Positions 8,428 through 16,350 of a stretch of 25,461 nt of DNA are shown in pieces. How positions within the stretch are numbered: the stretch's first letter is position 1; every line of letters starts with the position of its first letter. The translations under genes were made by a program, and so were the position numbers. Source of the DNA: CAYRYU01 sp964428355. GTDB lineage: Bacteria; Muiribacteriota; Ozemobacteria; Ozemobacterales; Ozemobacteraceae. The notes beneath the pieces were generated by a model. It saw nothing but the letters and a program-made list of their open reading frames with translations. It did not search any database and was not told where the DNA came from. The stretch covers positions 1-25,461 of the forward strand of contig CAYRYU010000105.1 in NCBI GenBank assembly GCA_964428355.1, read 5' to 3'.

Positions 8428-10054
8428 CCGCCCCGAAGGCTGGGATGACCTGCACGAGAAAATCATCGGCCTGGGGGAGCGGTCCCTGCGCAAGACCTAC
8501 TTCCCTGAACTTCAGCGGAAATTGGCCGATCTCGAGAGGTTCCGGGCACTGCTGGACGAGAGCGGGGAAGGCCTGCTGCTGGTCCAGCTCCCGTCGCTGA
8601 CAGTCGTTGACGCCAACCTCATGGCAGGGAAGCTGTTGCAGGTTCCCCGAGCTGATCTGGTCGGGCACCCCTTCTCCGTGAACGGCAAGGAAGGATTCGA
8701 TGCAGCCCTCCATGGCTTGCTTCTTCGATGGCGGGACGGCCCGGGAGACGAGGAGCGTCTGGATGGGCAATGCAAAGAGGCCGATGGGGCCGTCATACCA
8801 GTGGAAGTCCTGGCCCACCGGATGACCTTTTCCGGCCAGATGTACGTCCTGCTCCTTATGCGCAACCTCCTCGAGCGCAAGCGGGCCGAGGCGGAGAACC
8901 AGATTCTCCAGGACCGCCTGGCCCAGGCCCAGAAGCTGGAGTCGGTCGGCCGTCTGGCTGGCGGCATTGCCCATGATTTCAACAACCTCCTCGCCGGGAT
9001 CATGGGAGCCCTTGGGGTGATCGACGCGAAGCTTCAGCCCACGGGACAACTCCGCGAGCTTCTGGACGAGGTCAGAAAAGCGGCCGAAAGCGGCGCAAGC
9101 TTGTCCCGACAGCTCCTGGGCTTTTCCCGGCGGCAGGTCGTCGAACCGCGTCCCATCGACTTCAACAGTACAATCCAGGAACTTGTCAAGATCCTCCGAC
9201 GCCTTCTTCCCGAAAACGTCTCCCTGGATGTGGTTCTTGCACCCGAAGGGAGGCGAGTCTGCATGGATCCCGTGCAAGTGGAGCAGGTCCTGGTCAACCT
9301 TGTTGTAAACGCCCGGGACGCGATGCCAAACGGCGGGAGGATCACGATCCGGACCAGCCATCGCCCCGCAGAAATCGCACCGGGCGCCTTCCCTCCACCT
9401 CACGATGACCAGGGCCACCTGCTATTGGAAGTGGCCGACACAGGAGTGGGCATGACCGAGGAGGTGCGGGTCCGCCTGTTCGAGCCATTCTTCACCACCA
9501 AGCCCCGCGACAAGGGAACCGGGCTCGGTCTGGCAACCACCATGGGTATCGTCCGACAGAATCGGGGTTGGATTGAAGTCGAGTCGGAGACCGGAAAAGG
9601 GAGTCTCTTTCGCGTGTTCCTGCCCGCTCTTCCCGTTGAACAGGGGGCCCCAGGGCTCCCCCTGCCGAAATCCGCCCTCCAGCGAGGAACCGAAACCATC
9701 CTCCTCGTGGAGGATGACGATGGGTTGAGAAAACTCGGGATCCAGATTCTCACCCACCTGGGCTACCAGGTCCTGGCCTGCCGGGGAGGACGCGAGGCGA
9801 TCGCCCTTGCAAAACAAACTTCCGGACCGATCGACCTGGTACTGACCGACGTGGTGATGCCGGGCATGGAGGGCCCCGCTCTGGTCGCCGCTCTCCAGTC
9901 CGACCGGCCCGCTCTGAAGGCCGTTTTCGTCTCGGGCTACACCCTGGACGTCGTTTCCCAGAAGGGCGTTCCCGCCGACAACCGCCATTTCCTTGCCAAG
10001 CCATTCAGGCCCTCCGAACTGGCCCACAAGGTCCGCACCCTGCTCGACGGCTGA
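8411..10054 (+). CDS. PAS hybrid sensor histidine kinase with C-terminal receiver
   Basis: This is a 547-residue soluble kinase. The start at 8411 has GGAGAAG four bases upstream, inside the end of the dehydrogenase gene. The N-terminus contains KIIGLGERSLRKTYFPELQ, a segment I recall from ErcS-like hybrid kinases. A PAS-like domain (about 40-150) ends in RNLLERKRAE, the usual linker to the kinase. HisKA carries H188 in LAGGIAHDFNNLL. The ATPase domain has the N box NARDAMPNGG, G1 DTGVGM and G2 TGLGL. The receiver (about 430-545) has acidic EDDD at its start, phospho-acceptor D480 in LTDVVMPGM, and the later KPF lysine. There is no membrane span and no DNA-binding domain, so the phosphate must go to another protein or be modulated by the dehydrogenase partner. 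A terminator follows. Confidence 0.9.
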   Translation: MSRPYDRPEGWDDLHEKIIGLGERSLRKTYFPELQRKLADLERFRALLDESGEGLLLVQLPSLTVVDANLMAGKLLQVPRADLVGHPFSVNGKEGFDAALHGLLLRWRDGPGDEERLDGQCKEADGAVIPVEVLAHRMTFSGQMYVLLLMRNLLERKRAEAENQILQDRLAQAQKLESVGRLAGGIAHDFNNLLAGIMGALGVIDAKLQPTGQLRELLDEVRKAAESGASLSRQLLGFSRRQVVEPRPIDFNSTIQELVKILRRLLPENVSLDVVLAPEGRRVCMDPVQVEQVLVNLVVNARDAMPNGGRITIRTSHRPAEIAPGAFPPPHDDQGHLLLEVADTGVGMTEEVRVRLFEPFFTTKPRDKGTGLGLATTMGIVRQNRGWIEVESETGKGSLFRVFLPALPVEQGAPGLPLPKSALQRGTETILLVEDDDGLRKLGIQILTHLGYQVLACRGGREAIALAKQTSGPIDLVLTDVVMPGMEGPALVAALQSDRPALKAVFVSGYTLDVVSQKGVPADNRHFLAKPFRPSELAHKVRTLLDG

Positions 10055-10120
10055 GACCCCAGCCCCCCTTGGGGCGGAGATCCCGATCGATGCGGGAAGC
10101 TGAAATCCCTCCAATCGGAA

Positions 10121-10146
10121 AAGGGGGCGCCAGCGGGCGCCCCCTT
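10121..10146. terminator. Bidirectional terminator between convergent genes
   Basis: AAGGGGGCGC-CAGCGG-GCGCCCCCTT forms a 10-bp stem. It lies between the kinase stop (10054) and the stop of the minus-strand gene (10172). On the minus strand it ends in four T residues; on the plus strand the T-run is only two bases. Confidence 0.65.
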
Positions 10147-10171
10147 CGATTGCGGGAAAACCGGGTCAGTC

Positions 10172-10693
10172 CTACATCAGGGTCTTCTGGGGACCTTTCA
10201 GAAGGGTGGTTTGGAAGAAAATCTCGTCGGGTGACAGAGGTCGGGGTTGGAGACGTGGAGTGGGAGCGTTTTCCTGGACTTGGAGAGGGCGCGAATCCTT
10301 GAGAAGTGTCTCGATCTGCTGAAGAAGGTCGCTGGCATCAGATTTCGAGCGCTTCTGAAGGAGGGGGTGGCGCTCCACGATCGATTTCAGGGTGGCCAAC
10401 TCGTCGTTGCTGAACCGGCTTCCCAGCTGTCTGACGAATGTCCGGTTTTCCGTGGTGGGGCCGTTCTGCGCAACCTGCTGGACGAGAACCGAAGCGGCGA
10501 GAGAAACCTGCTCGTTCCGGGGAAGCTTCGCGGTGACGTCCCAGAAATCGCTCAAGATACCGCGTTTCTGAAATGAGGTGTGCTCCATCCGTCTCTCCTC
10601 GCTGTCGTAATTCAATGTCGTCTCGGCACCGATCTTCCGGACAGCATTCCTGAGGTAAGCGGTCGGGTTCCTGGAAAGGGTCTGGACGTTCAT
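10172..10693 (-). CDS. Hypothetical 173-residue soluble protein
   Basis: I do not recognise this family. The ATG at 10693 is chosen because CAGGAGG lies six bases upstream; a longer reading to 10753 has no ribosome site. The product (MNVQTLSRNPTAYLRNAVRK…) has no signal peptide and no membrane span. Residues 30-125 look mostly helical, with charged and Leu/Val-rich heptads (NEQVSLAASVLVQQVAQ, FSNDELATLKSIVERH). The tail (about 135-173) is Pro/Gln-rich. It is a single gene facing the kinase across a terminator, so its context gives no functional hint. Confidence 0.65.
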   Translation of the reverse strand: MNVQTLSRNPTAYLRNAVRKIGAETTLNYDSEERRMEHTSFQKRGILSDFWDVTAKLPRNEQVSLAASVLVQQVAQNGPTTENRTFVRQLGSRFSNDELATLKSIVERHPLLQKRSKSDASDLLQQIETLLKDSRPLQVQENAPTPRLQPRPLSPDEIFFQTTLLKGPQKTLM

Positions 10694-10811
10694 GGGTTGC
10701 CTCCTGGAGTTTGATTTCTTTTCTTTAAGGCCTATCGGCAGATTCCCGTCCACACCTTAGAATTTCGTCTGGGACAATTTGTGCAATTGTTATACATTTT
10801 TCAATGGGGTC

Positions 10812-10840
10812 TTGTGGGTTCGCGAATTGGATGCTATAAG
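10812..10840 (+). promoter_or_regulatory. Sigma-70-type promoter of the KamA operon leader
   Basis: TTGTGG (10812-10817), a 17-base spacer and TATAAG (10835-10840) make a good promoter. Transcription would start near 10847, leaving a leader of about 313 nt before the KamA start at 11160. Confidence 0.5.
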
Positions 10841-10846
10841 GAAGAC

Positions 10847-10998
10847 GAAAGAGAAAATTCATTCGAAAAGGACGGCAAACTCAAATGTCTGGTGATGACT
10901 CACCGCTGGTAGAACGGGGCGATCGCCTGAGGCGACTCGCACCTGAAAAATCGCTGTTTTCGCCACTCAAATGCTTCCCCCCGACGGGAGGCGTTTTT
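10847..10998 (+). ncRNA. Candidate leader RNA ending in an intrinsic terminator
   Basis: A transcript from the promoter above would contain two simple hairpins (GGTGA-TGAC-TCACC at about 10891 and TCGCC-TGA-GGCGA at about 10923) and then the terminator at 10973-10998, about 150 nt in all. It could be a stand-alone small RNA or an attenuator or riboswitch controlling the KamA operon. I compared it by eye with lysine, SAM, glycine, cobalamin and c-di-GMP classes and saw no match. Confidence 0.35.
10973..10998 (+). terminator. Intrinsic terminator within the KamA leader
   Basis: GCTTCCC pairs with GGGAGGC around a 6-base loop, followed directly by GTTTTTATTT. There is no clear gene upstream on this strand for it to end, and the KamA operon starts 160 nt downstream. 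Confidence 0.6.
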
Positions 10999-11124
10999 AT
11001 TTGCCCCGAATCGCGTGGGCAAACGGTAACACAGGGAGGCCTCGCGGGCTGAGCCGTTTTCCCCCTCGGCATGCGGGCTGGAAGCAGCCTTCCCAAACAC
11101 CTGGGCAACCGGCAAGGTTGGACG

Positions 11125-11140
11125 GGTTTTCCGGAAAACC
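11125..11140. promoter_or_regulatory. 16-bp palindrome just upstream of the KamA ribosome site
   Basis: GGTTTTCCGGAAAACC is a perfect palindrome 19 bases before the KamA ATG. It could be a repressor operator or a hairpin close to the ribosome site (GAAAGGAAACC). The 11041-11124 stretch before it also holds GGCTG-GAAG-CAGCC. No gene is supported between 10999 and 11159. Confidence 0.4.
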
Positions 11141-11159
11141 GGACAGATGAAAGGAAACC

Positions 11160-12485
11160 ATGGAAGACCAGGATCACCACGAGAGCCGTTCTGGGCTCTC
11201 CAAAACCGCTGAAGTCTCCGAACTGGACGTCCCCTTCCCACAACGCATAAAGGATGTCACCCATAACCGATCGTCATCAGAGGATGAGTGGAACGATTGG
11301 AAATGGCAGATGAGAAACCGGATCGTTTCCGCTTCCGCCCTCAAGAAACACCTGGGCCTGACCGACAGGCAAACTGCCGGCATGACACTCGTCGAAGAGA
11401 AGTTCCGGACCGTCATCACCCCGTATTACCTTTCCCTTGCCAACCCCAAGGACAGGAAAGACCCCATCCTCCGGCAGTGCCTCCCTGACCTGAAGGAGTT
11501 GGAGATGGCGGATTTCGGGGAAGCGGACCCCCTCTCCGAGGAAGACGACATGCCGGTTCCCGGCCTTACCCACCGGTACGAGGATCGTGCGCTCATGGTC
11601 GTGACCAATGCCTGTGCCATGTTCTGCCGTCATTGCACCCGGAAGAGGATCTGGAACTGTGCCGACGCCAATGTCAGCGACGAGAACATCCGCGCAATGA
11701 TCGATTACATCGCGAAAACCCCCTCGATCCGTGACGTAATCGTGTCGGGTGGCGACCCCTTCACAATGAGTACCAGCCGGCTCGAATCGATTCTGAGCCA
11801 GATCCGCGCCATTCCCCATGTCGAGGTGATCCGGATCGGCTCCCGGACCCCAGTCACCCTCCCCATGCGGATCGACGAGGAACTCTGCTCAATGCTCGAC
11901 CGGTACGGCCCGATCTGGGTCAACACCCAGTTCAACCACCCCAATGAAATCACGCCCGAGGCCGCGAAAGCCGTCGACAGGCTGGTCCGGCATGGCGTCT
12001 GCGTCAACAACCAGTCCGTGCTTATGCGGGGCATAAACGATGATCCCGAAGTCATCAAGATCCTCTGCCGGAAGCTGATCCAGATCAAGGTCCGGCCATA
12101 TTACCTGTTCCAGTGCGACCAGGTCCAGGGCGTCGAGCACTTCCGGACCAAGGTCAACAAGGGAATCGAGATCATGGAAAGCCTCCGTGGTCACACGAGC
12201 GGTTTCTCCATCCCCACGTTCGTGGTCGACGGCCCCGAAGGAACGGGCAAGATCCCGGTCATGCCCAACTACCTGATTTCCCAGTCCGAGCAGATGAGTG
12301 TCCTTCGGAACTATGAGGGCGTGATCATCGGTTATCGCGAAGCCGGGGAAAGAGTCATCCAGAGGATCAACCGGACGTCCGGAGGAGTCGCTGGAATCCT
12401 GGCCGGCCGCCGGTCCTCTCTGGTGCCATTCGAGACCCGGCGCATCACCAGGAGGCAGAAGCTTGCGTCTTGCGGTCGCCTGTAA
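11160..12485 (+). CDS. kamA: KamA-family radical SAM aminomutase (lysine 2,3-aminomutase-like)
   Basis: This 441-residue enzyme should convert L-lysine to beta-lysine using a 4Fe-4S cluster, S-adenosylmethionine and PLP. The cluster cysteines are C152, C156 and C159 (CAMFCRHC). SGGDPF is the SAM-binding turn, and K364 in GTGKIPVMPNYL is the PLP-lysine position. Both aspartates that hold the lysine amino groups in the clostridial enzyme have counterparts (in FQCDQVQGVEHFRT and FVVDGP), which favours lysine as substrate. The C-terminal CxCxxC zinc site of classical KamA is not visible, as in EpmB. The ATG at 11160 has AAAGGAA upstream. It leads an operon with two ATP-grasp ligases and an acetyltransferase, and overlaps the first ligase by 23 nt. 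The context argues against the EF-P-modifying role and for a small-molecule pathway. Confidence 0.9.
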   Translation: MEDQDHHESRSGLSKTAEVSELDVPFPQRIKDVTHNRSSSEDEWNDWKWQMRNRIVSASALKKHLGLTDRQTAGMTLVEEKFRTVITPYYLSLANPKDRKDPILRQCLPDLKELEMADFGEADPLSEEDDMPVPGLTHRYEDRALMVVTNACAMFCRHCTRKRIWNCADANVSDENIRAMIDYIAKTPSIRDVIVSGGDPFTMSTSRLESILSQIRAIPHVEVIRIGSRTPVTLPMRIDEELCSMLDRYGPIWVNTQFNHPNEITPEAAKAVDRLVRHGVCVNNQSVLMRGINDDPEVIKILCRKLIQIKVRPYYLFQCDQVQGVEHFRTKVNKGIEIMESLRGHTSGFSIPTFVVDGPEGTGKIPVMPNYLISQSEQMSVLRNYEGVIIGYREAGERVIQRINRTSGGVAGILAGRRSSLVPFETRRITRRQKLASCGRL

Positions 12486-13452
12486 TCGCAGCAACCGGTA
12501 TTCACTCGAGAGCGGGCAACCCGAGGACCAGTTCGAGGAGTTCGATTCCCCCGAGACCGTGGATGCCATAGCCAAAGCGATCGAGACCTGCGGCCATACC
12601 GCCAAGATCCTTGAAGCGGATTCGGCTTTCCCCGCCGCCCTGAAGCGGGGAAAGTTCGATTTCGTGTTCAATATCGCCGAGGGGCTTTCAGGCAGGTGCC
12701 GGGAATCCCAGGTTCCCGCCGTCTGCGAGATGCTCGGAGTCCCCTATTCCGGCTCCGATGCGATCACCCTCGGGGTCACCCTGGACAAGGACCTCGCCCG
12801 AAGAACCCTCCACGGCATCGTTCCAATGGCCGGGGGCCGTTTGATCCGGTCCGCACACGAAATCGATTTGTCCGGGCTGACCTTTCCCATTTTCGCCAAA
12901 CCGAATGCCGAGGGCTCGAGCAAGGGAATCCGCAACACCAGCCGGTTCGACTCTCCGGTCGAAGCCAAGCCCCGCATCAAGGATCTCCTGGAGGAGTACC
13001 GCTGCCCCGTCCTGGTCGAAGAGTTCCTCCCGGGCCTCGAATGCACGGTCGGAGTCATCGGAAACGCCCCCGCCCGGGTCATCGGAATGATGGAAATCGC
13101 CCCCCGGAACGTCTCCCCGGACCAGTTCGTCTATTCCCTCGAAACGAAGCGGGATTACCTCAACCAGGTCGAGTATCACATCCCGCCCAGACTCCCGCCG
13201 GAAAGCCTCCGCCGGATCGAGGAGCTCGCGCTGAGGGCGTATCGGGGCCTCGAGTGCCGCGACTTCAGCCGGATCGACGTCCGCCTCGACAGCCGCGGAA
13301 ATCCCTGTTTCCTCGAGGCCAACCCGTTGCCTGGCCTGTCCCCTGTCAAGGGTGACCTCGTGATCCTCTCCAAAGCCTCGGGCTTGACCTATGAACAGCT
13401 CATCTCCGAGATCCTGGCCGTTTCCTTCCAGAGGTACGGCCTTCCCGTGTGA
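12463..13452 (+). CDS. ATP-grasp ligase, D-Ala-D-Ala ligase-like (first copy)
   Basis: The protein has 329 residues. The start is TTG at 12463, eight bases after AGGAGG and 23 nt inside the KamA gene; no ATG fits. Like D-Ala-D-Ala ligase it has an N-terminal preATP-grasp domain (FDFVFNIAEGL, then GVPYSGSD), the ATP loop KPNAEGSSKGI, LVEEFLPGLECTVGV, and the metal-binding end FLEANPLPGLSP preceded by RIDVRLD. It should join a carboxylate, activated as acyl phosphate, to an amine. It is unlikely to be the cell-wall ligase: it is coupled to KamA and paired with a diverged paralogue. Probable substrates are beta-lysine and another amino acid (inference). Confidence 0.85.
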   Translation: MRLAVACNRSNRYSLESGQPEDQFEEFDSPETVDAIAKAIETCGHTAKILEADSAFPAALKRGKFDFVFNIAEGLSGRCRESQVPAVCEMLGVPYSGSDAITLGVTLDKDLARRTLHGIVPMAGGRLIRSAHEIDLSGLTFPIFAKPNAEGSSKGIRNTSRFDSPVEAKPRIKDLLEEYRCPVLVEEFLPGLECTVGVIGNAPARVIGMMEIAPRNVSPDQFVYSLETKRDYLNQVEYHIPPRLPPESLRRIEELALRAYRGLECRDFSRIDVRLDSRGNPCFLEANPLPGLSPVKGDLVILSKASGLTYEQLISEILAVSFQRYGLPV

Positions 13453-14456
13453 AAATCCTTATCGTCGAGAATGCCCCGGCCGCCGGCGAACGCTGGGAGG
13501 ATGAGGCGGCATCCGATCGGGGAGTGGAGAAAGCTGCAGCCGCCGTTGCCCAGGCCCTCCGAGGGAACGGACACTCCGTCCGCCGGACATCCGTCACGAA
13601 GAACCCCTCTTCCCTTTTGACCGCGGTCCGCCGCTTCAACCCCGACGTTGCGGTGAACTTCTGCGAGACGGTGGAAGGCGATTCCGCCCTGGAGCCCGCT
13701 CCCACCTATCTTCTCCGCTGGCTCGGAACTAGTTTCACCGGCTGCCAGCCTGAAACCCTCGCACTCCTGGTCGACAAGGTCCGGACCAAGTTCCTGTTCC
13801 AGGGCCTGGGAGTTCCCACGCCCCCCTTCCGAAGTCTCCTGAACCCGGCGGATCTGGAAGGCTGGAACGACTGGCCCGCGCTCTTGAAGCCTGTAACCGA
13901 GGATGCTTCGCTGGGGATCGATTCAGGGAGCGTGGTCTCCGACTTCCCCGCGGCAAAAAAGCGGTTTCTTCTCCTGAAGGAACGGTTCGGAGGCCCCGTC
14001 TTGATCGAGGCATATATCGAAGGCAGGGAGATCAACGCAGCCCTTCTCGAAACCCCTTCAGGCCCGGTGACGGCCCTCAATGAAATCGATTTTTCCGCGG
14101 TTCCCGCGGGGAGGCCCCATATCCTGACCTATGCTGCGAAGTGGGCGGAGGAGTCCGACGAGTTCCTTTCCACACCCGTCAAGGCCCCCGCACGGCTGGC
14201 CCCCGATCTCGACCGCAGGGTCAGGGGAATCGCGGTCCGGCTTTTCCACGCACTTGGAATCCGTGGATACGCCCGCGTCGACATCCGGATCGACCGGCTT
14301 AACCGGCCCTTCGTTTTGGAAGTGAATCCCAATCCCGATTTGAGCCCCGACGCCGGGTTCGCGAAATCCCTCGGGGAGTTCGGGCTCTCCTACTCCGAAT
14401 GCGTAGAGAACCTAGTCCGGGTGGCCTCGATGAAAAGGACCGGCGGTTCCCGTTGA
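13449..14456 (+). CDS. ATP-grasp ligase, D-Ala-D-Ala ligase-like (second copy)
   Basis: The protein has 335 residues. The GTG at 13449 overlaps the stop of the previous gene (GTGA), so translation is coupled. The fold is the same but the sequence has diverged: NFCETVEGDS in place of NIAEGL, ATP loop KPVTEDASLGI in place of KPNAEGSSKGI, EAYIEGREINAALL, and the metal-binding end VLEVNPNPDLSP after RVDIRID. Mg-binding Glu and Asn are present, so it should be active. The altered ATP loop and substrate region suggest a different acceptor or donor from its neighbour. Two consecutive ligases could add two residues in turn, or make a heterodimer. Confidence 0.85.
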   Translation: MKILIVENAPAAGERWEDEAASDRGVEKAAAAVAQALRGNGHSVRRTSVTKNPSSLLTAVRRFNPDVAVNFCETVEGDSALEPAPTYLLRWLGTSFTGCQPETLALLVDKVRTKFLFQGLGVPTPPFRSLLNPADLEGWNDWPALLKPVTEDASLGIDSGSVVSDFPAAKKRFLLLKERFGGPVLIEAYIEGREINAALLETPSGPVTALNEIDFSAVPAGRPHILTYAAKWAEESDEFLSTPVKAPARLAPDLDRRVRGIAVRLFHALGIRGYARVDIRIDRLNRPFVLEVNPNPDLSPDAGFAKSLGEFGLSYSECVENLVRVASMKRTGGSR

Positions 14457-14473
14457 AGAAAGGTGGTTGAAAA

Positions 14474-14977
14474 GTGGCTGCAAAGGCAAAACCCTCGTCC
14501 GGGGATGTCACGATCAGGGCACTGAAAGGCCCGGACCGGCGACCGATCGAGGCGATGCTCCGAAGTACCGGTTTCTTTTCGGAAGAGGAGGTGGTGATCG
14601 CCCTCGAGCTCTGCGATGAGGCCACCTCGAAACCCGACCAGCAGGATTACTTTTTCGGAGTCGCGGAGCTCGGGGGGGAGGCGGTCGGATACGTCTGCTA
14701 CGGCCAGCGCCCGCTCAGCGAGGGGACTTACGACCTCTACTGGATCTGCACCCACGCACGGAAACAGGGCCTTGGAATCGGCAAGAAGCTCATGAAATGG
14801 GCTGAGACCGAGATGGAGAACGTCGGGTGCCGCCTGGTGATCGTGGAAACTTCCGGACGCAGTCAGTACGAACCCACCCGGGGATTCTACCTCGCGATCG
14901 GCTACATCGAGGAAGCCCGGATCAAGGATTTCTACAAGCCCGGCGACGACCTCGTCATCTACACTAAACGCCTCTAG
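14474..14977 (+). CDS. GNAT-family N-acetyltransferase
   Basis: The protein has 167 residues. The GTG at 14474 follows AAGGTGG by about eight bases and lies 17 nt after the second ligase. The acetyl-CoA loop RKQGLGIGKKLM is clear, with the preceding strand DLYWICTHA and a later YEPTRGFYLAIGY segment typical of GNAT enzymes. It is about 100 residues shorter than AblB, the beta-lysine N-acetyltransferase that partners KamA (AblA) in osmolyte synthesis, and is not obviously that family. In this operon it most likely acetylates an amino group of the KamA product or of the ligated peptide. The stop codon is immediately followed by the hisS stop on the other strand. Confidence 0.85.
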   Translation: MAAKAKPSSGDVTIRALKGPDRRPIEAMLRSTGFFSEEEVVIALELCDEATSKPDQQDYFFGVAELGGEAVGYVCYGQRPLSEGTYDLYWICTHARKQGLGIGKKLMKWAETEMENVGCRLVIVETSGRSQYEPTRGFYLAIGYIEEARIKDFYKPGDDLVIYTKRL

Positions 14978-16339
14978 TCACCCGGTTAACCAGCTCCGGA
15001 TCGTTTCCATCGCCTGGTCGACCTTGACCGTGAGCTGCTGTCCCGACGCCAGGTTCTTGAGGGTCAGTGAGTCGGCCGCCACCTCGGCGGAACCGATTAT
15101 CCCGACCGTCCCCGCCTTGATCGATTCGGCATAGGCGATCTGTTTCCCAATCTTGGGCGTTTCGGGGAATACTTCGACCTTGATCCCCTGTGACCGGAGC
15201 CGCCGGCCCACGCTAAGAAGAACCGAGGCGGGAACCTCCTCGAACCGGCAGAGAAGCAGCTGAGGACCGCATCCCGTAACCGGGAAAAGATTCCGCTCCC
15301 CCATGATCATCACCAGGCGCTCGAACCCGATGGAAAAACCAACCGCGGGAATCTCGTGACCGATGAACATCCCGATCAGGCCATCGTATCTTCCGCCGCC
15401 CCCGAGGCTTCCGGCCGCCTGTGGGATCTTCACCTCGTAGATGGGACCGGTATAGTATCCGAGCCCGCGGGCCAGGGAAACGTCGATCTTCACGTGTCCG
15501 CCCGCGACGGTCGATTCCAACAGCCCCAGCAGCTCCCGGAGTTCCCCCAGGGGGGCCGAAGAATCGGGATCCATCCCAACGACCTGGGTGATCCGCTCCA
15601 ACTCCTGGATCTCACTGAGCCCTTCAGGCCGGGTCAGGAGGGCAAGAAGACTTTTCGCTGCGGCCTCCCCCACCCCACGGGCTTCAAGTTCCTTCAAGAC
15701 ATTCTCCGGACCTATCTTGTCGAGCTTGTCGACCGCGACAAGGGCGGTTCCTTCCGCTTCGGGGAGCAAACCCGCAGCCTTGATCACCGCCTTGAGCAAC
15801 TTCCTGTGATTGAGATGGATGGTGAAATCGGGAAAACCCAGTTCCCTGAAAACGCCTGCGACCGCCCCGCAAACCTCGGCCTCGGCGATCATCGATCTGG
15901 TACCGATGATGTCGACGTCGCACTGGAGGAACTCCCGGAACCGCCCCTTCCCGGGCCGGTCAGCGCGCCAGACCGGCTGGATCTGGTACCGTTTGAAGAA
16001 CCGTGGAAGGGTCCGGTTGTTCGCGACGAGCCTGGCGAGAGGAACGGTCAGGTCATACCGCAACCCGGTTTCCGCGAGGTCTTTTTCCTGGATGGTTTCC
16101 TGTTCCAGCGTCCGGGCCAGTTTCTCGCGCCGGTGCAGGATGCGGAAGAGAAGTTGGTCCCCTTCGTCTCCATATTTCCCGAGTAGCGCGGCCAGGTTCT
16201 CCATCGCCGGAGTCTCGACCGGAACGAATCCGTGGGATTCGTAGATCCGCCTGATCGCGTTTTCGACGAAACGCCGCCGCACCAGTTCCTCGGGTAAAAA
16301 GTCCCGCATCCCGCTTGGAGGGGCTGAGCTGACCGTCAT
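14978..16339 (-). CDS. hisS: Histidyl-tRNA synthetase
   Basis: This 453-residue class II synthetase charges tRNA-His in the cytoplasm. Motif 1 lies near the N-terminus (GMRDFLP…VETPAMEN), motif 2 is RYQIQPVWRADRPGKGRFRE, the histidine-specific loop LARGLGYYTGPIYEV is present, and motif 3 is GFSIGFERLVMIM. The C-terminal anticodon-binding domain covers about residues 350-453. The ATG at 16339 overlaps the stop of a four-codon upstream reading (ATGA). The best ribosome site, AAAGGA, is 13 bases away, which fits the upstream ATG better. No base separates its stop from that of the convergent acetyltransferase gene, and I see no terminator there, so the two transcripts must overlap. Confidence 0.95.
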   Translation of the reverse strand: MTVSSAPPSGMRDFLPEELVRRRFVENAIRRIYESHGFVPVETPAMENLAALLGKYGDEGDQLLFRILHRREKLARTLEQETIQEKDLAETGLRYDLTVPLARLVANNRTLPRFFKRYQIQPVWRADRPGKGRFREFLQCDVDIIGTRSMIAEAEVCGAVAGVFRELGFPDFTIHLNHRKLLKAVIKAAGLLPEAEGTALVAVDKLDKIGPENVLKELEARGVGEAAAKSLLALLTRPEGLSEIQELERITQVVGMDPDSSAPLGELRELLGLLESTVAGGHVKIDVSLARGLGYYTGPIYEVKIPQAAGSLGGGGRYDGLIGMFIGHEIPAVGFSIGFERLVMIMGERNLFPVTGCGPQLLLCRFEEVPASVLLSVGRRLRSQGIKVEVFPETPKIGKQIAYAESIKAGTVGIIGSAEVAADSLTLKNLASGQQLTVKVDQAMETIRSWLTG

Positions 16340-16350
16340 TTCAGATTCAT
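16336..16350 (-). CDS. Four-codon upstream reading (MNLK) overlapping hisS start
   Basis: ATG AAT CTG AAA TGA overlaps the hisS ATG in the form ATGA and itself overlaps the stop of the 43-residue ORF upstream. AAAGGA is two bases before its ATG. It may be a coupling device or chance. Confidence 0.25.
   Translation of the reverse strand: MNLK

Noticed and set aside
10885..11052. A 55-codon ORF within the KamA leader
   Set aside because: It spans the intrinsic terminator, has no well-placed ribosome site (AAGGA is 13 bases away) and shows no protein-like pattern.
11000..11100. c-di-GMP (GEMM) riboswitch suggested by GGGCAAAC near 11019
   Set aside because: Beyond this short match, the GGACGC and AAAGC core of the class is missing.
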